DNA of 11,813 nt from positions 6,226 to 18,038 of the forward strand of contig CARUOB010000034.1 of assembly GCA_949076555.1 (NCBI GenBank), written 5' to 3'. The notes under the pieces are model-generated. The model did no database searches. It worked only from the letters and a program-made list of their open reading frames with translations, and was not told where the DNA came from. Shown here one piece after another: positions 5,493 through 11,813 of the stretch. The position numbers and the translations under genes were made by a program. The number at the start of each line of letters is the position of its first letter. The first letter of the stretch is position 1. The stretch is from an uncultured Lachnospiraceae bacterium (GTDB lineage: Bacteria; Bacillota; Clostridia; Lachnospirales; Lachnospiraceae).

Positions 5493-7587
5493 TCACCTTC
5501 ACCGCAGAGCGGTACACCGTGTAAATCACCCCGCCGATTGCCACCGTTATACACAGGCAGGCGCCTATTGCCACCCACTCTGTCCCGGTAATCCTGCCGT
5601 CATTCCCGTACAGGATCATGGAAAAGAGCAGGAACATGACGGACGTGCCCACCAGCGAAGGCACTTTGAAGACACTGCCGCACTGGCTGCGCACTTCCCT
5701 GTCCAGAAAGGCGGGGGACGCCCCCAGCTTTTTCAAATCATCAAAAATGTAGCGGTTGTTGATCGCAATGCTCTGACAGCGGGTATAGCACACCACCATC
5801 GCCGTGATCATGCACACGAGGAAGATAAAGAGAAACATCATAAACATCACCCCCATATTCCTTGCATAATCATTCTGGTTCAAAATCCGGAAATCCGGCT
5901 GATACACCCAGAAGTTTCTGAACGTAAAGGAATCCGACATGTCGTAACTGATGGTCGTCATATCATCCGTATCCCCCCAGTACACTTTCCCCTCCTCGTT
6001 CTCACAGATCTTCTGCACTCTGTCATAGTAGGAAGGGCGTTCACAGGATGCGTCAAAGGATGACACAAAGCGATGATAAAAGGCATTGGCAAAGGGATAG
6101 GAATCCTTTCCGTCCACATTAAACCTTACGAAATACCCCCTCCATTCATCCGTCAGTCCCTTGGATATCAGATCGTAGTCCTCATTGTCAATCACACAGC
6201 AGTCCCTATTCAGATCCACCAGAAGATCAAAGTGCAGATATCCCGCAAACTGCGTGGCGAGCCGTGTGCGCGTCACCATATTGGTAAATCCCCTTGCCGA
6301 CTCGTTGGTAAACAGCGTCGATTCTTCTTCGCTCGTGAGATTAAAGTAAGTTCCCGGCTCCACGTCAACCTCCTGTCCTGTCAGTTCCCTGTATGCATCC
6401 TCGGAAAACACGATCGCTTCACTCTTCATCTCCACATATTCAATATGATAGCTCCTACCGTCCTCCTCCTCAATCATCCCGTTTCCGCCGATTCCCAGAG
6501 TGACATAGCCGCACTTTTTCCAGTCTTTAAATGAAAGACCGTATTCCCTGCCAAGCGCCTCCACTTCTTCTCTGTCCGGCACCTTCTGGTCCGCCTGATA
6601 GTTATAAAAATAGTCAAAGGGCTGGGACGCGTAGGAAATCAGCGCCGATATGGCGTTTATCGGCACATAGAAGATGGCAAAGCATCCTCCCGCGACCAGC
6701 AGGGTAATCACCAGCATATTATTGACCGTCTGTCTTCCCTGAAACTTCATCATGCTCCGGGAAATGATATTCTTATAAGGATTCTTCCGATGGCTCTTCC
6801 ACCCGTGCACCACCGTGTGCAGCATGACCATATAAAGCCCCGGGAACACAGGCGCATAGAACACACCCGCCCACGCCGGCGGATAAGCGGAAAACCACGC
6901 ATGCCATGCCCCCGGCGCCTGATATCCCATCACCGCGCCTGCAAGGAGCACCAAAAATCCCACCGGACCGCACCATCTGCCAGGCTCCTTCACCGGCTCG
7001 TTGATATGCTCTTCCCGGATCACTTCCATAATATTTGTTTTTTTCAAATACCGCCACGCCGTCAGACAGGCAAAGCCCACCACGAAAAGCAAAAACAGCA
7101 GCGAAACAAACAGACATCTGAAATCAAACGTAAGAACCATATCCGAGCTGTCCACCAGAAACAGGCGAAACGACTGCCAGATCACCTGCACGAAGGGAAA
7201 ACCTGCTGCCGTCCCCGCAATGGCGGACACACCGCTTAATAAAATCACTTCCCGGTAAAGTCCCGGCGCAAGACGCCTTCTGGAAGCGCCCAAAGCCATC
7301 AGAATGCCGAGCTGCCCGGACTTATGCCGGAAAAACAATCCGAGCGCGTAGATTGTAAAGACCACGCACCCCACCAGCGTCATCACGAAGATCATGTACA
7401 TCTGCTTCGCGCTGTCGCCGCCCTTCGGAAACACCTTCTGCACCGTGGGCGAAATCATCAGTGCAGAGTATGCCGAAATAATCATAAGCGCCATAAAATT
7501 ACAGAACAGATAAAGACGCGACTGCTTCCTGTCCGCCTTCTGCAGCTTCCGTTCCATCTGCTTCATATTTGTCATCGACCCCATCAT
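5467..7587 (-). CDS. FtsX-family ABC transporter permease with large extracytoplasmic domain (BceB-like topology)
   Basis: This 706-residue membrane protein has roughly ten helices. One sits near residues 25-45 and three more span 65-180, around the first FtsX module (GQLGILMALGASRRRL, 91-106). Further helices lie near 208-225, 240-262 and 290-318. A long soluble stretch of about 255 residues (320-575) is followed by the second FtsX module (580-700, with IFDDLKKLGAS). This layout matches BceB/MacB-type permeases that export or remove antimicrobial peptides from the cell surface. The start at 7587 has a G-rich GGGGGGAG site. It lies 9 bases after the ATPase stop, so the two form one unit. The soluble domain shows no recognised motif and has four cysteines (C359, C463, C464, C515). 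No terminator follows, and the gene end overlaps the AraC gene. The substrate is unknown. Confidence 0.87.
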   Translation of the reverse strand: MMGSMTNMKQMERKLQKADRKQSRLYLFCNFMALMIISAYSALMISPTVQKVFPKGGDSAKQMYMIFVMTLVGCVVFTIYALGLFFRHKSGQLGILMALGASRRRLAPGLYREVILLSGVSAIAGTAAGFPFVQVIWQSFRLFLVDSSDMVLTFDFRCLFVSLLFLLFVVGFACLTAWRYLKKTNIMEVIREEHINEPVKEPGRWCGPVGFLVLLAGAVMGYQAPGAWHAWFSAYPPAWAGVFYAPVFPGLYMVMLHTVVHGWKSHRKNPYKNIISRSMMKFQGRQTVNNMLVITLLVAGGCFAIFYVPINAISALISYASQPFDYFYNYQADQKVPDREEVEALGREYGLSFKDWKKCGYVTLGIGGNGMIEEEDGRSYHIEYVEMKSEAIVFSEDAYRELTGQEVDVEPGTYFNLTSEEESTLFTNESARGFTNMVTRTRLATQFAGYLHFDLLVDLNRDCCVIDNEDYDLISKGLTDEWRGYFVRFNVDGKDSYPFANAFYHRFVSSFDASCERPSYYDRVQKICENEEGKVYWGDTDDMTTISYDMSDSFTFRNFWVYQPDFRILNQNDYARNMGVMFMMFLFIFLVCMITAMVVCYTRCQSIAINNRYIFDDLKKLGASPAFLDREVRSQCGSVFKVPSLVGTSVMFLLFSMILYGNDGRITGTEWVAIGACLCITVAIGGVIYTVYRSAVKVIKGQLGIG

Positions 7588-7596
7588 GCTCCCCCC

Positions 7597-8334
7597 CTAT
7601 TCACTCATCTCTTTGATCGCGTCCAAAAGCTGATCCTGAAATACACTGCGTTCTTCCCGCTTTTCAAGCTGGCGGTATATGCTGCCGTCTTTCAGCAAAA
7701 TCACCCTGTCGCAAAAAGACGCGGAAAAACTGTCGTGGGTCACCATGAAAATCGTTGCATTCATTTTCTGTTTCGCATGGATAAAGGTCTCGATCACCGC
7801 CCGGCTGGACTTGGAATCCAGATTTCCCGTCGGTTCATCCGCCAGAATAATGAGCGGATTGTTGATCAGACTTCTGGCCACCGCCGCCCGCTGTTTCTCA
7901 CCGCCGGAAATTTCCGCCGGATATTTATTCAGAATGGGTACGATGCCAAACATGGCCGCAAGCTGATCTGCAAGCTTCTCTGCCTCCTGCCCCACCTCTC
8001 CCTGCACAATGCGGGGCACCAGAATGTTTTCCCTGACAGTCAGCCCGTCCAGAAGCATAAAGTCCTGAAACACAAACCCGATCTTCGTGTTTCTGACCCT
8101 TGCCAGTCCGTCCTCATTCATCCCCGCAAGCTCCATGCCGCCCAGCCTGATGTTTCCTTTGTCAAAAGGAATATAACAGGAAATACAGTTTAACAGCGTG
8201 GTTTTCCCGGAACCAGACGGCCCCATGACCGCCACGAACTCCCCCTGCGGTACATGAAAATCAATTCCCTTCAACACCTCATATTTGTTTTTTCCTGTCT
8301 CGTAAGATTTGTACAGCTCTTTTACATACAGCAT
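7597..8334 (-). CDS. ABC transporter ATP-binding protein (MacB/BceA type)
   Basis: This 245-residue ATPase is complete. It has Walker A GPSGSGKT (38-45), Q-loop Q90 (FVFQDFMLL), signature SGGEKQ (143-148), Walker B LIILADE (161-167), D-loop NLDS and switch His200 (VTHD). The close match to the LolD/MacB/BceA pattern pairs it with the FtsX permease just downstream. A C-terminal tail of about 25 residues extends past the core. The start at 8334 is fixed by AAAGGAGG, 8 bases upstream. Transcription comes from the intergenic region shared with the LytTR regulator, which holds three direct repeats and two inverted repeats, so control by that regulator is likely. Confidence 0.93.
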   Translation of the reverse strand: MLYVKELYKSYETGKNKYEVLKGIDFHVPQGEFVAVMGPSGSGKTTLLNCISCYIPFDKGNIRLGGMELAGMNEDGLARVRNTKIGFVFQDFMLLDGLTVRENILVPRIVQGEVGQEAEKLADQLAAMFGIVPILNKYPAEISGGEKQRAAVARSLINNPLIILADEPTGNLDSKSSRAVIETFIHAKQKMNATIFMVTHDSFSASFCDRVILLKDGSIYRQLEKREERSVFQDQLLDAIKEMSE

Positions 8335-8354
8335 AACTGTGTCCTCCTTTTACT

Positions 8355-8380
8355 GCCGGAATGCCTGTTTTCCTTCCGGC
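8355..8380 (-). promoter_or_regulatory. Stem-loop in the ABC operon leader
   Basis: GCCGGAA (8355-8361) and TTCCGGC (8374-8380) are exact inverse complements around a 12-base loop. In the minus-strand transcript the stem ends a few bases before the ATPase Shine-Dalgarno. No U-tract follows, so it is not a terminator. It may affect ribosome access or RNA stability. Confidence 0.4.
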
Positions 8381-8401
8381 TGACTTTCTGCAAAACTTCC
8401 T

Positions 8402-8425
8402 CACATGGCAGATTGATCTGCTGTG
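8402..8425. repeat. Imperfect palindrome, possible operator
   Basis: GCAGAT (8408-8413) and ATCTGC (8416-8421) are inverted around two bases. They are flanked by CACA (8402-8405) and TGTG (8422-8425) with a two-base offset. It lies just downstream of a candidate minus-strand -10 (TATGCT, 8432-8437), where a repressor could block the ABC operon. The role is speculative. Confidence 0.35.
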
Positions 8426-8486
8426 AAAATAAGCATACTACAAATACCGCCCGCCAAAACTGCGGCTGTCATTCCTGACATTCCAC

Positions 8487-8548
8487 ATGTAAAGTTTGAA
8501 CGGCTTTTACACGCAATGTAAAGTTTAGAATGGCTGGATGTAAAGTTT
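8487..8548 (+). promoter_or_regulatory. Three exact 11-base direct repeats, probable LytTR regulator sites
   Basis: ATGTAAAGTTT occurs at 8487-8497, 8516-8526 and 8538-8548, with start-to-start spacing of 29 and 22 bases. The first two copies also share a downstream GGCT. LytTR regulators bind tandem direct repeats placed on one face of the helix; the 22-base spacing fits two turns. The array lies midway between the divergent ABC operon and the regulator gene, upstream of an extended -10 on the regulator side. Binding by the neighbouring regulator is inferred. Confidence 0.6.
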
Positions 8549-8581
8549 GGGAAGACGGGACAGGACTGCCTCTTAAAAATA

Positions 8582-8590
8582 TGGTAAAAT
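8582..8590 (+). promoter_or_regulatory. Extended -10 promoter for the two-component genes
   Basis: TGGTAAAAT is an extended -10 (TG, one base, TAAAAT at 8585-8590). The hexamer 17 bases upstream (AGGACT) is a poor -35, as expected for a promoter that needs an activator. The repeat array ends 36 bases upstream of the -10 hexamer. Confidence 0.5.
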
Positions 8591-8654
8591 ATTTGCAATG
8601 ACATGCAGGCAGTTTATACATGCCATTTACCGTAATCCGGAAGGAGAGAGCCAC

Positions 8655-9365
8655 ATGCTGCGAATCGCAATCTGTGATGATGAGACGGATGCAAGGGACG
8701 CCCTGCGCATCCAACTGGAAAAAATACTGATCGAAGACTCCGAGTCGATTGTCTACGAATTTTCTTCGGGCACAAACGCTGCCTCGTGGCTCAAAAACCA
8801 TCCGGGCGAAATCGACCTGCTTTTTCTGGATGTGGAAATGAAGGGATTAAACGGCATGGAAACCGCTGGGAAAATCAGAACCTTTGACGAGCAGATCCTC
8901 ATCGTCTTTGTGACGGGCTACTCTGATTATGTCTTTGACGGCTACCGGGTGGGCGCGCTGGATTACCTGATGAAACCGGTCCGGGAAGAAAAACTGCGGC
9001 AGTTAATCGGACGTGTGCGGGCCAAATCAGCCCAAGAAGAATCCCGTACCTTTACCCTGAAAAACATAGACGGCACATGGCGTTTTTTCCACTCTGACAT
9101 CCTCTACTTTTATTCCGACAGACGAAAAGTCATTCTGGTGACCGCCAAAGGTGCGTATCCTTTTTATGCCAGACTGGATGAAATTGCCGCCAGACTGTCC
9201 TCTGATTTCGTGCGGATTCACCAGCGCTATCTGATCAATCCGGCCCATGTGGACTACCTCGGCAGTGAGTCTGTGACCGTCTGCGGGCAGGAGCTTCCCT
9301 GCAGCAGAAAATACCGGGAGTCCGCCCTGCCCAAAATCGCACGTTTCATGATGGACGGCCAGTGA
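8655..9365 (+). CDS. LytTR-family response regulator (AgrA/ComE-like)
   Basis: This 236-residue protein has a receiver domain (1-120) with acidic pair D8-D9, phosphoacceptor D59 (LFLDVEM), T87 and K107 (MKP). A LytTR DNA-binding domain (about 130-232) follows, with FVRIHQRYLINPAHVDYL and SRKYRE near the end. The start at 8655 is taken from MLRIAICDDE and AAGGAG (8641-8646), 8 bases upstream; the frame extends to 8598 but without a better site. It lies 79 bases before the sensor kinase gene and divergent from an ABC exporter. Three direct repeats upstream are the probable targets, implying autoregulation. Unlike classic Bce systems, which use OmpR-type regulators, this exporter neighbours a LytTR regulator. 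Confidence 0.95.
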   Translation: MLRIAICDDETDARDALRIQLEKILIEDSESIVYEFSSGTNAASWLKNHPGEIDLLFLDVEMKGLNGMETAGKIRTFDEQILIVFVTGYSDYVFDGYRVGALDYLMKPVREEKLRQLIGRVRAKSAQEESRTFTLKNIDGTWRFFHSDILYFYSDRRKVILVTAKGAYPFYARLDEIAARLSSDFVRIHQRYLINPAHVDYLGSESVTVCGQELPCSRKYRESALPKIARFMMDGQ

Positions 9366-9408
9366 GAAAAACAAATAACTATGCTGCTTTTTCTCACCAA
9401 ATTTGTTT
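9362..9408 (+). promoter_or_regulatory. Two interleaved inverted repeats between regulator and kinase genes
   Basis: GTGAGAAAAA (9362-9371) pairs exactly with 9388-9397. AAACAAAT (9369-9376) pairs exactly with ATTTGTTT (9401-9408). The two stems interleave and share three bases, so they compete or, if trimmed, make a pseudoknot. The first contains the regulator's stop codon. They may set the regulator-to-kinase expression ratio. Chance pairing in an A/T-rich gap is possible. Confidence 0.4.
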
Positions 9409-9444
9409 CCCCCGCCGCGTACACGCTCTGGAATGGAGATTAAC

Positions 9445-10836
9445 ATGATGACCTTACTGAATATCCTGCACTTGTCCGCCATCCTGCTTTCCGGCTGGCT
9501 GATTATGCACGCCATGTCATATCTGATTGCACTTTCCGAAAAAAGAGGCAGACGCATTCTGCTTTTTGGAGGCTGTGTGCTATTGTGCACTATGATCATC
9601 TTTATCGGGGACCCCTTTAATATTCTGGCAACCACTCCCGTTTTTCTGGTTATCGTATTTCTATCCTGCAAGGGTACGTTCTGGCAGAAAGTAACCATCG
9701 GGCTTCTGTTTTCCAGCACAATCTTTTCTTTCAGCGCCCTGCGGGATAACTATATCCACGATCTTCTGTTTCCGCCGGGACAGCTGGGAATCAGCGTGGT
9801 CATTTTCGGAGGCAGCGATATCAGCCATACCTTCAACGGGACATGGATACCGGCCGAACACGGCTACCACATTTCCCAACTGTTCACTCTGCCCTTCGCG
9901 CTGCTCCTGTGCCTTTACACGAAAAAAAATGCACCCGATAAGGACTATGCCCTCTCAGACAGCATGTGGCGGTTACTGCTCTTTCTCACGTTCATTCCCC
10001 TTGGCATTGTAATGGCCGTGGTCACCCTGCTTCGCTATTATGATTACAATGTAAATGCTATGGCACACCGGGAATATGCCGTTTTGCTGCTGATCGCCCT
10101 GTTTGCCTTCATCTGTCTGCTCTGGTGCGTCACGGTTCTTGCCAAACAGCGGAAACTGGAACAGCAGAGCATGTTCGCGGAGATCAACCGCAGGTATTAC
10201 GAAACAATGGAACAGCAGCATTTTGAAATCCGGCGTTTAAAACACGATCTGGCCAACCACATTCAGGTCTTATCCTCCCTGCCCGAAGAAAAAAGAGCAG
10301 CCTACGCCGAAGAATTGTCCGGTCATACGGCCCTCTCCCAATCCGTCGCCTACTGTGGGGATTCCACCGTCAACGCCGTGCTGACCGTCAAGAAAAGCAT
10401 GATGGAGCGGTGCCGCATCCGCCTGGAAATGGATGTGAAAATTCCCACGCCGCTCCCCTACGACAAGACGGATCTCTGCGCCCTGTACGCCAACGCCCTC
10501 GACAACGCTGTGGAGGCTTGCATGAAGCTGGATGAAACGCAGAGAAAAATTTCTCTGAAATGCAGGGCAGACAAAGGTCTGTTTTGTCTGGAAGTCTGCA
10601 ATCCTGATCCGGAGAGCGCCCGCTCACAGACCGGAAAGCAGACGGCTTCCATGTCCGGAAAACCGTCTGCGCACAGCCTGATTCCGCCTACCTCGAAAGC
10701 GGATAAAAGAAATCACGGCTTAGGACTGAAAAGCATCCACGAAATTGTGACAAGATATCACGGCAGTCTGGAAATCAAAACGGAAAACGGGGTTTTCGAC
10801 CTGTTTCTGTATCTCCCCCTGCCCGAATACCGGTAA
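9445..10836 (+). CDS. Sensor histidine kinase, AgrC-like GHKL family
   Basis: This 463-residue kinase has an N-terminal membrane sensor of about six or seven helices (residues 8-232) and a short coiled linker (234-262). The H-box LKHDLANH has H267 as the likely phosphorylated histidine, the N-box is NALDNAVEA (N350, N354), and the G-box is HGLGL (424-428). This is the HPK10/AgrC type, which senses peptides at the membrane and phosphorylates a LytTR regulator, here the upstream gene. The start at 9445 follows TGGAG (9434-9438); the frame is open back to 9403 with no better site. The ATP lid (about 386-420) is longer than usual and rich in Ser, Lys and Gly. No agrB or agrD neighbour is seen, so the signal is unknown. 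A 56-base gap separates it from a convergent permease gene. Confidence 0.93.
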   Translation: MMTLLNILHLSAILLSGWLIMHAMSYLIALSEKRGRRILLFGGCVLLCTMIIFIGDPFNILATTPVFLVIVFLSCKGTFWQKVTIGLLFSSTIFSFSALRDNYIHDLLFPPGQLGISVVIFGGSDISHTFNGTWIPAEHGYHISQLFTLPFALLLCLYTKKNAPDKDYALSDSMWRLLLFLTFIPLGIVMAVVTLLRYYDYNVNAMAHREYAVLLLIALFAFICLLWCVTVLAKQRKLEQQSMFAEINRRYYETMEQQHFEIRRLKHDLANHIQVLSSLPEEKRAAYAEELSGHTALSQSVAYCGDSTVNAVLTVKKSMMERCRIRLEMDVKIPTPLPYDKTDLCALYANALDNAVEACMKLDETQRKISLKCRADKGLFCLEVCNPDPESARSQTGKQTASMSGKPSAHSLIPPTSKADKRNHGLGLKSIHEIVTRYHGSLEIKTENGVFDLFLYLPLPEYR

Positions 10837-10892
10837 CTGTCCATGCCGGACGTTTAAAACCGCTGACCCCGCTGTCCCTTTCCGAATCCGTC

Positions 10893-11813
10893 TTACAGCT
10901 CATTGATCGTCTCCGTGATCGCCATCTCCCGGATTTTCCCTGCTGGCACCCATACGGCAGCCACACAGGAAAGCGCGACAATGCCTGTAATCACCGCAAG
11001 CTCTGAAAAGGGCACCGTCCACGATCCGCCAAAATGGGTAAACACAATCTTCACCATAAACAGCCGGTGTAAATACAGCCCTGCCACATAGCCTGGAATC
11101 AGACCGCAGACCGCATAAGTTACCGCCTCAGCCGCAATCATCCGGGTCATCTGTTCCACGCTCATCCCCACGGCGCGCATGGCGCCGTACTGCTTCGTTC
11201 TTGCCGAAACGCTCATGAAAATGTTATTCATAATGTGAAAGACCGTAATCAGGGCAATGACCGCCAGAAACCCATAAGCCGCGATGCGGAAAACCCAGAA
11301 ACCGGAATTGTTCATCTGCTCATCCTCCCGTCTGTCCACAAAGGCATTCTCACCCGCCATCGCCCGTATCGTCTCCACCGTCTCTTCCGGCACATCCTTT
11401 GCCAGTTCAAAACCGAGCAGCAAATACCCCGTCTCACCTGTCAGACGCGCAAACGTTTCCTCCGTGCAGACAATCGCCGGACGGCTCTCCGTTCCGATTC
11501 CCTCCGAGCACACACTGGCAATGGTGAGCTTCGTATCGCCGACTGTGACAGTATCCCCGGTATTTAAACGGCTGTCCATGTTAAAAATCGTCATCACATA
11601 ATCCGTATCACCGGAAACCTTTTTCAAATCGCCGCTGGCGACAGATCTCTTTGACCAGTCAAACATCCAGTCATCATAGGAAATCAGATCGACACTGCCG
11701 AAAACCCCGTTAATCTCCGCGGGCACGTCATAACATACGGCGCAGCCAAATGCCGTTTCCACGCCGGACAACGCGCTGATTTCCTCTTTCATTTCCCTGT
11801 CCAGAGAATTGTC
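10893..11813 (-). CDS. FtsX-family ABC transporter permease, C-terminal part (5' end outside window)
   Basis: The frame is open from the right edge to TAA at 10893-10895, about 306 codons. Codons upstream of the first in-window ATG (11792) continue without a stop, so the true start lies outside. The visible part has a soluble extracytoplasmic domain (about 1-170, ending before GFWVFRIAAYGF) and a C-terminal FtsX module. That module has three helices and the typical cytoplasmic segment SVSARTKQYGAMRAVGMSVEQM after the first helix. This is the MacB/FtsX exporter family. It is not a copy of the 706-residue permease: the soluble domains show no clear likeness. It converges on the kinase gene. Its ATPase partner, if any, lies outside the window. 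Confidence 0.88.
   Translation of the reverse strand, partial: DNSLDREMKEEISALSGVETAFGCAVCYDVPAEINGVFGSVDLISYDDWMFDWSKRSVASGDLKKVSGDTDYVMTIFNMDSRLNTGDTVTVGDTKLTIASVCSEGIGTESRPAIVCTEETFARLTGETGYLLLGFELAKDVPEETVETIRAMAGENAFVDRREDEQMNNSGFWVFRIAAYGFLAVIALITVFHIMNNIFMSVSARTKQYGAMRAVGMSVEQMTRMIAAEAVTYAVCGLIPGYVAGLYLHRLFMVKIVFTHFGGSWTVPFSELAVITGIVALSCVAAVWVPAGKIREMAITETINEL

Noticed and set aside
8401..8481. Minus-strand 26-residue hydrophobic ORF (starts MSGMTAAVLAGGICSM) in the shared intergenic region, considered as a signal peptide precursor.
   Set aside because: No usable ribosome binding site at the proper distance, and its sequence overlaps the candidate ABC promoter and palindrome.
8487..8548. 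Three short repeats considered as a CRISPR remnant.
   Set aside because: Units are only 11 bases with unequal 18- and 11-base gaps, and no cas gene is present; promoter position fits regulator sites.
10837..10892. Intrinsic terminator between the convergent kinase and permease genes.
   Set aside because: Only a short CCGG pair is present, without a stable stem or T-tract on either strand.

Overview
The window looks like a chromosomal or accessory stretch from a Gram-positive, clostridial (Lachnospiraceae-like) bacterium. This rests on the AGGAGG-type ribosome binding sites in front of nearly every gene, the moderate GC content, and the gene families present: an AgrC/AgrA-like LytTR two-component pair, FtsX-type ABC exporters, an AraC/cupin regulator and a HEPN/MNT pair. 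No rRNA, tRNA, CRISPR array, transposase or phage gene was found. The species assignment is inference.

Left part (1-2225, all minus strand). The order of transcription is an MNT nucleotidyltransferase antitoxin, then a HEPN toxin gene broken by a frameshift, then a family-6-type uracil/hypoxanthine DNA glycosylase, then a Mef-like (DHA3) MFS efflux pump that runs off the left edge. Between the glycosylase and the pump lie two tandem short leader ORFs with strong or fair ribosome binding sites and overlapping, mutually exclusive stem-loops. The second leader peptide contains an Arg-Lys-Arg-Arg run, like the +X+ stalling motif of macrolide-resistance leader peptides. This looks like a drug-inducible translational attenuator and is the most interesting element in the window.

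Middle part (2327-5492). A minus-strand pair (MFS permease, then PHP-domain phosphoesterase) is transcribed divergently from an AraC-family regulator with a cupin sensor domain. The two promoters sit in a 131-base gap, and their -10 boxes overlap.

Right part (5467-11813). A FtsX-family ABC exporter (ATPase plus a 706-residue permease with a large extracytoplasmic domain) runs on the minus strand. A LytTR response regulator and a GHKL sensor kinase run divergently on the plus strand. Their shared 320-base intergenic region carries three exact 11-base direct repeats, which are probable response-regulator sites, and an extended -10 promoter. A second, different FtsX-type permease converges on the kinase gene and leaves the window at the right edge. 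The likely logic is a sensor pair controlling one or both exporters in response to a peptide or antimicrobial. No signal-peptide gene (agrD) or processing gene (agrB) is visible.
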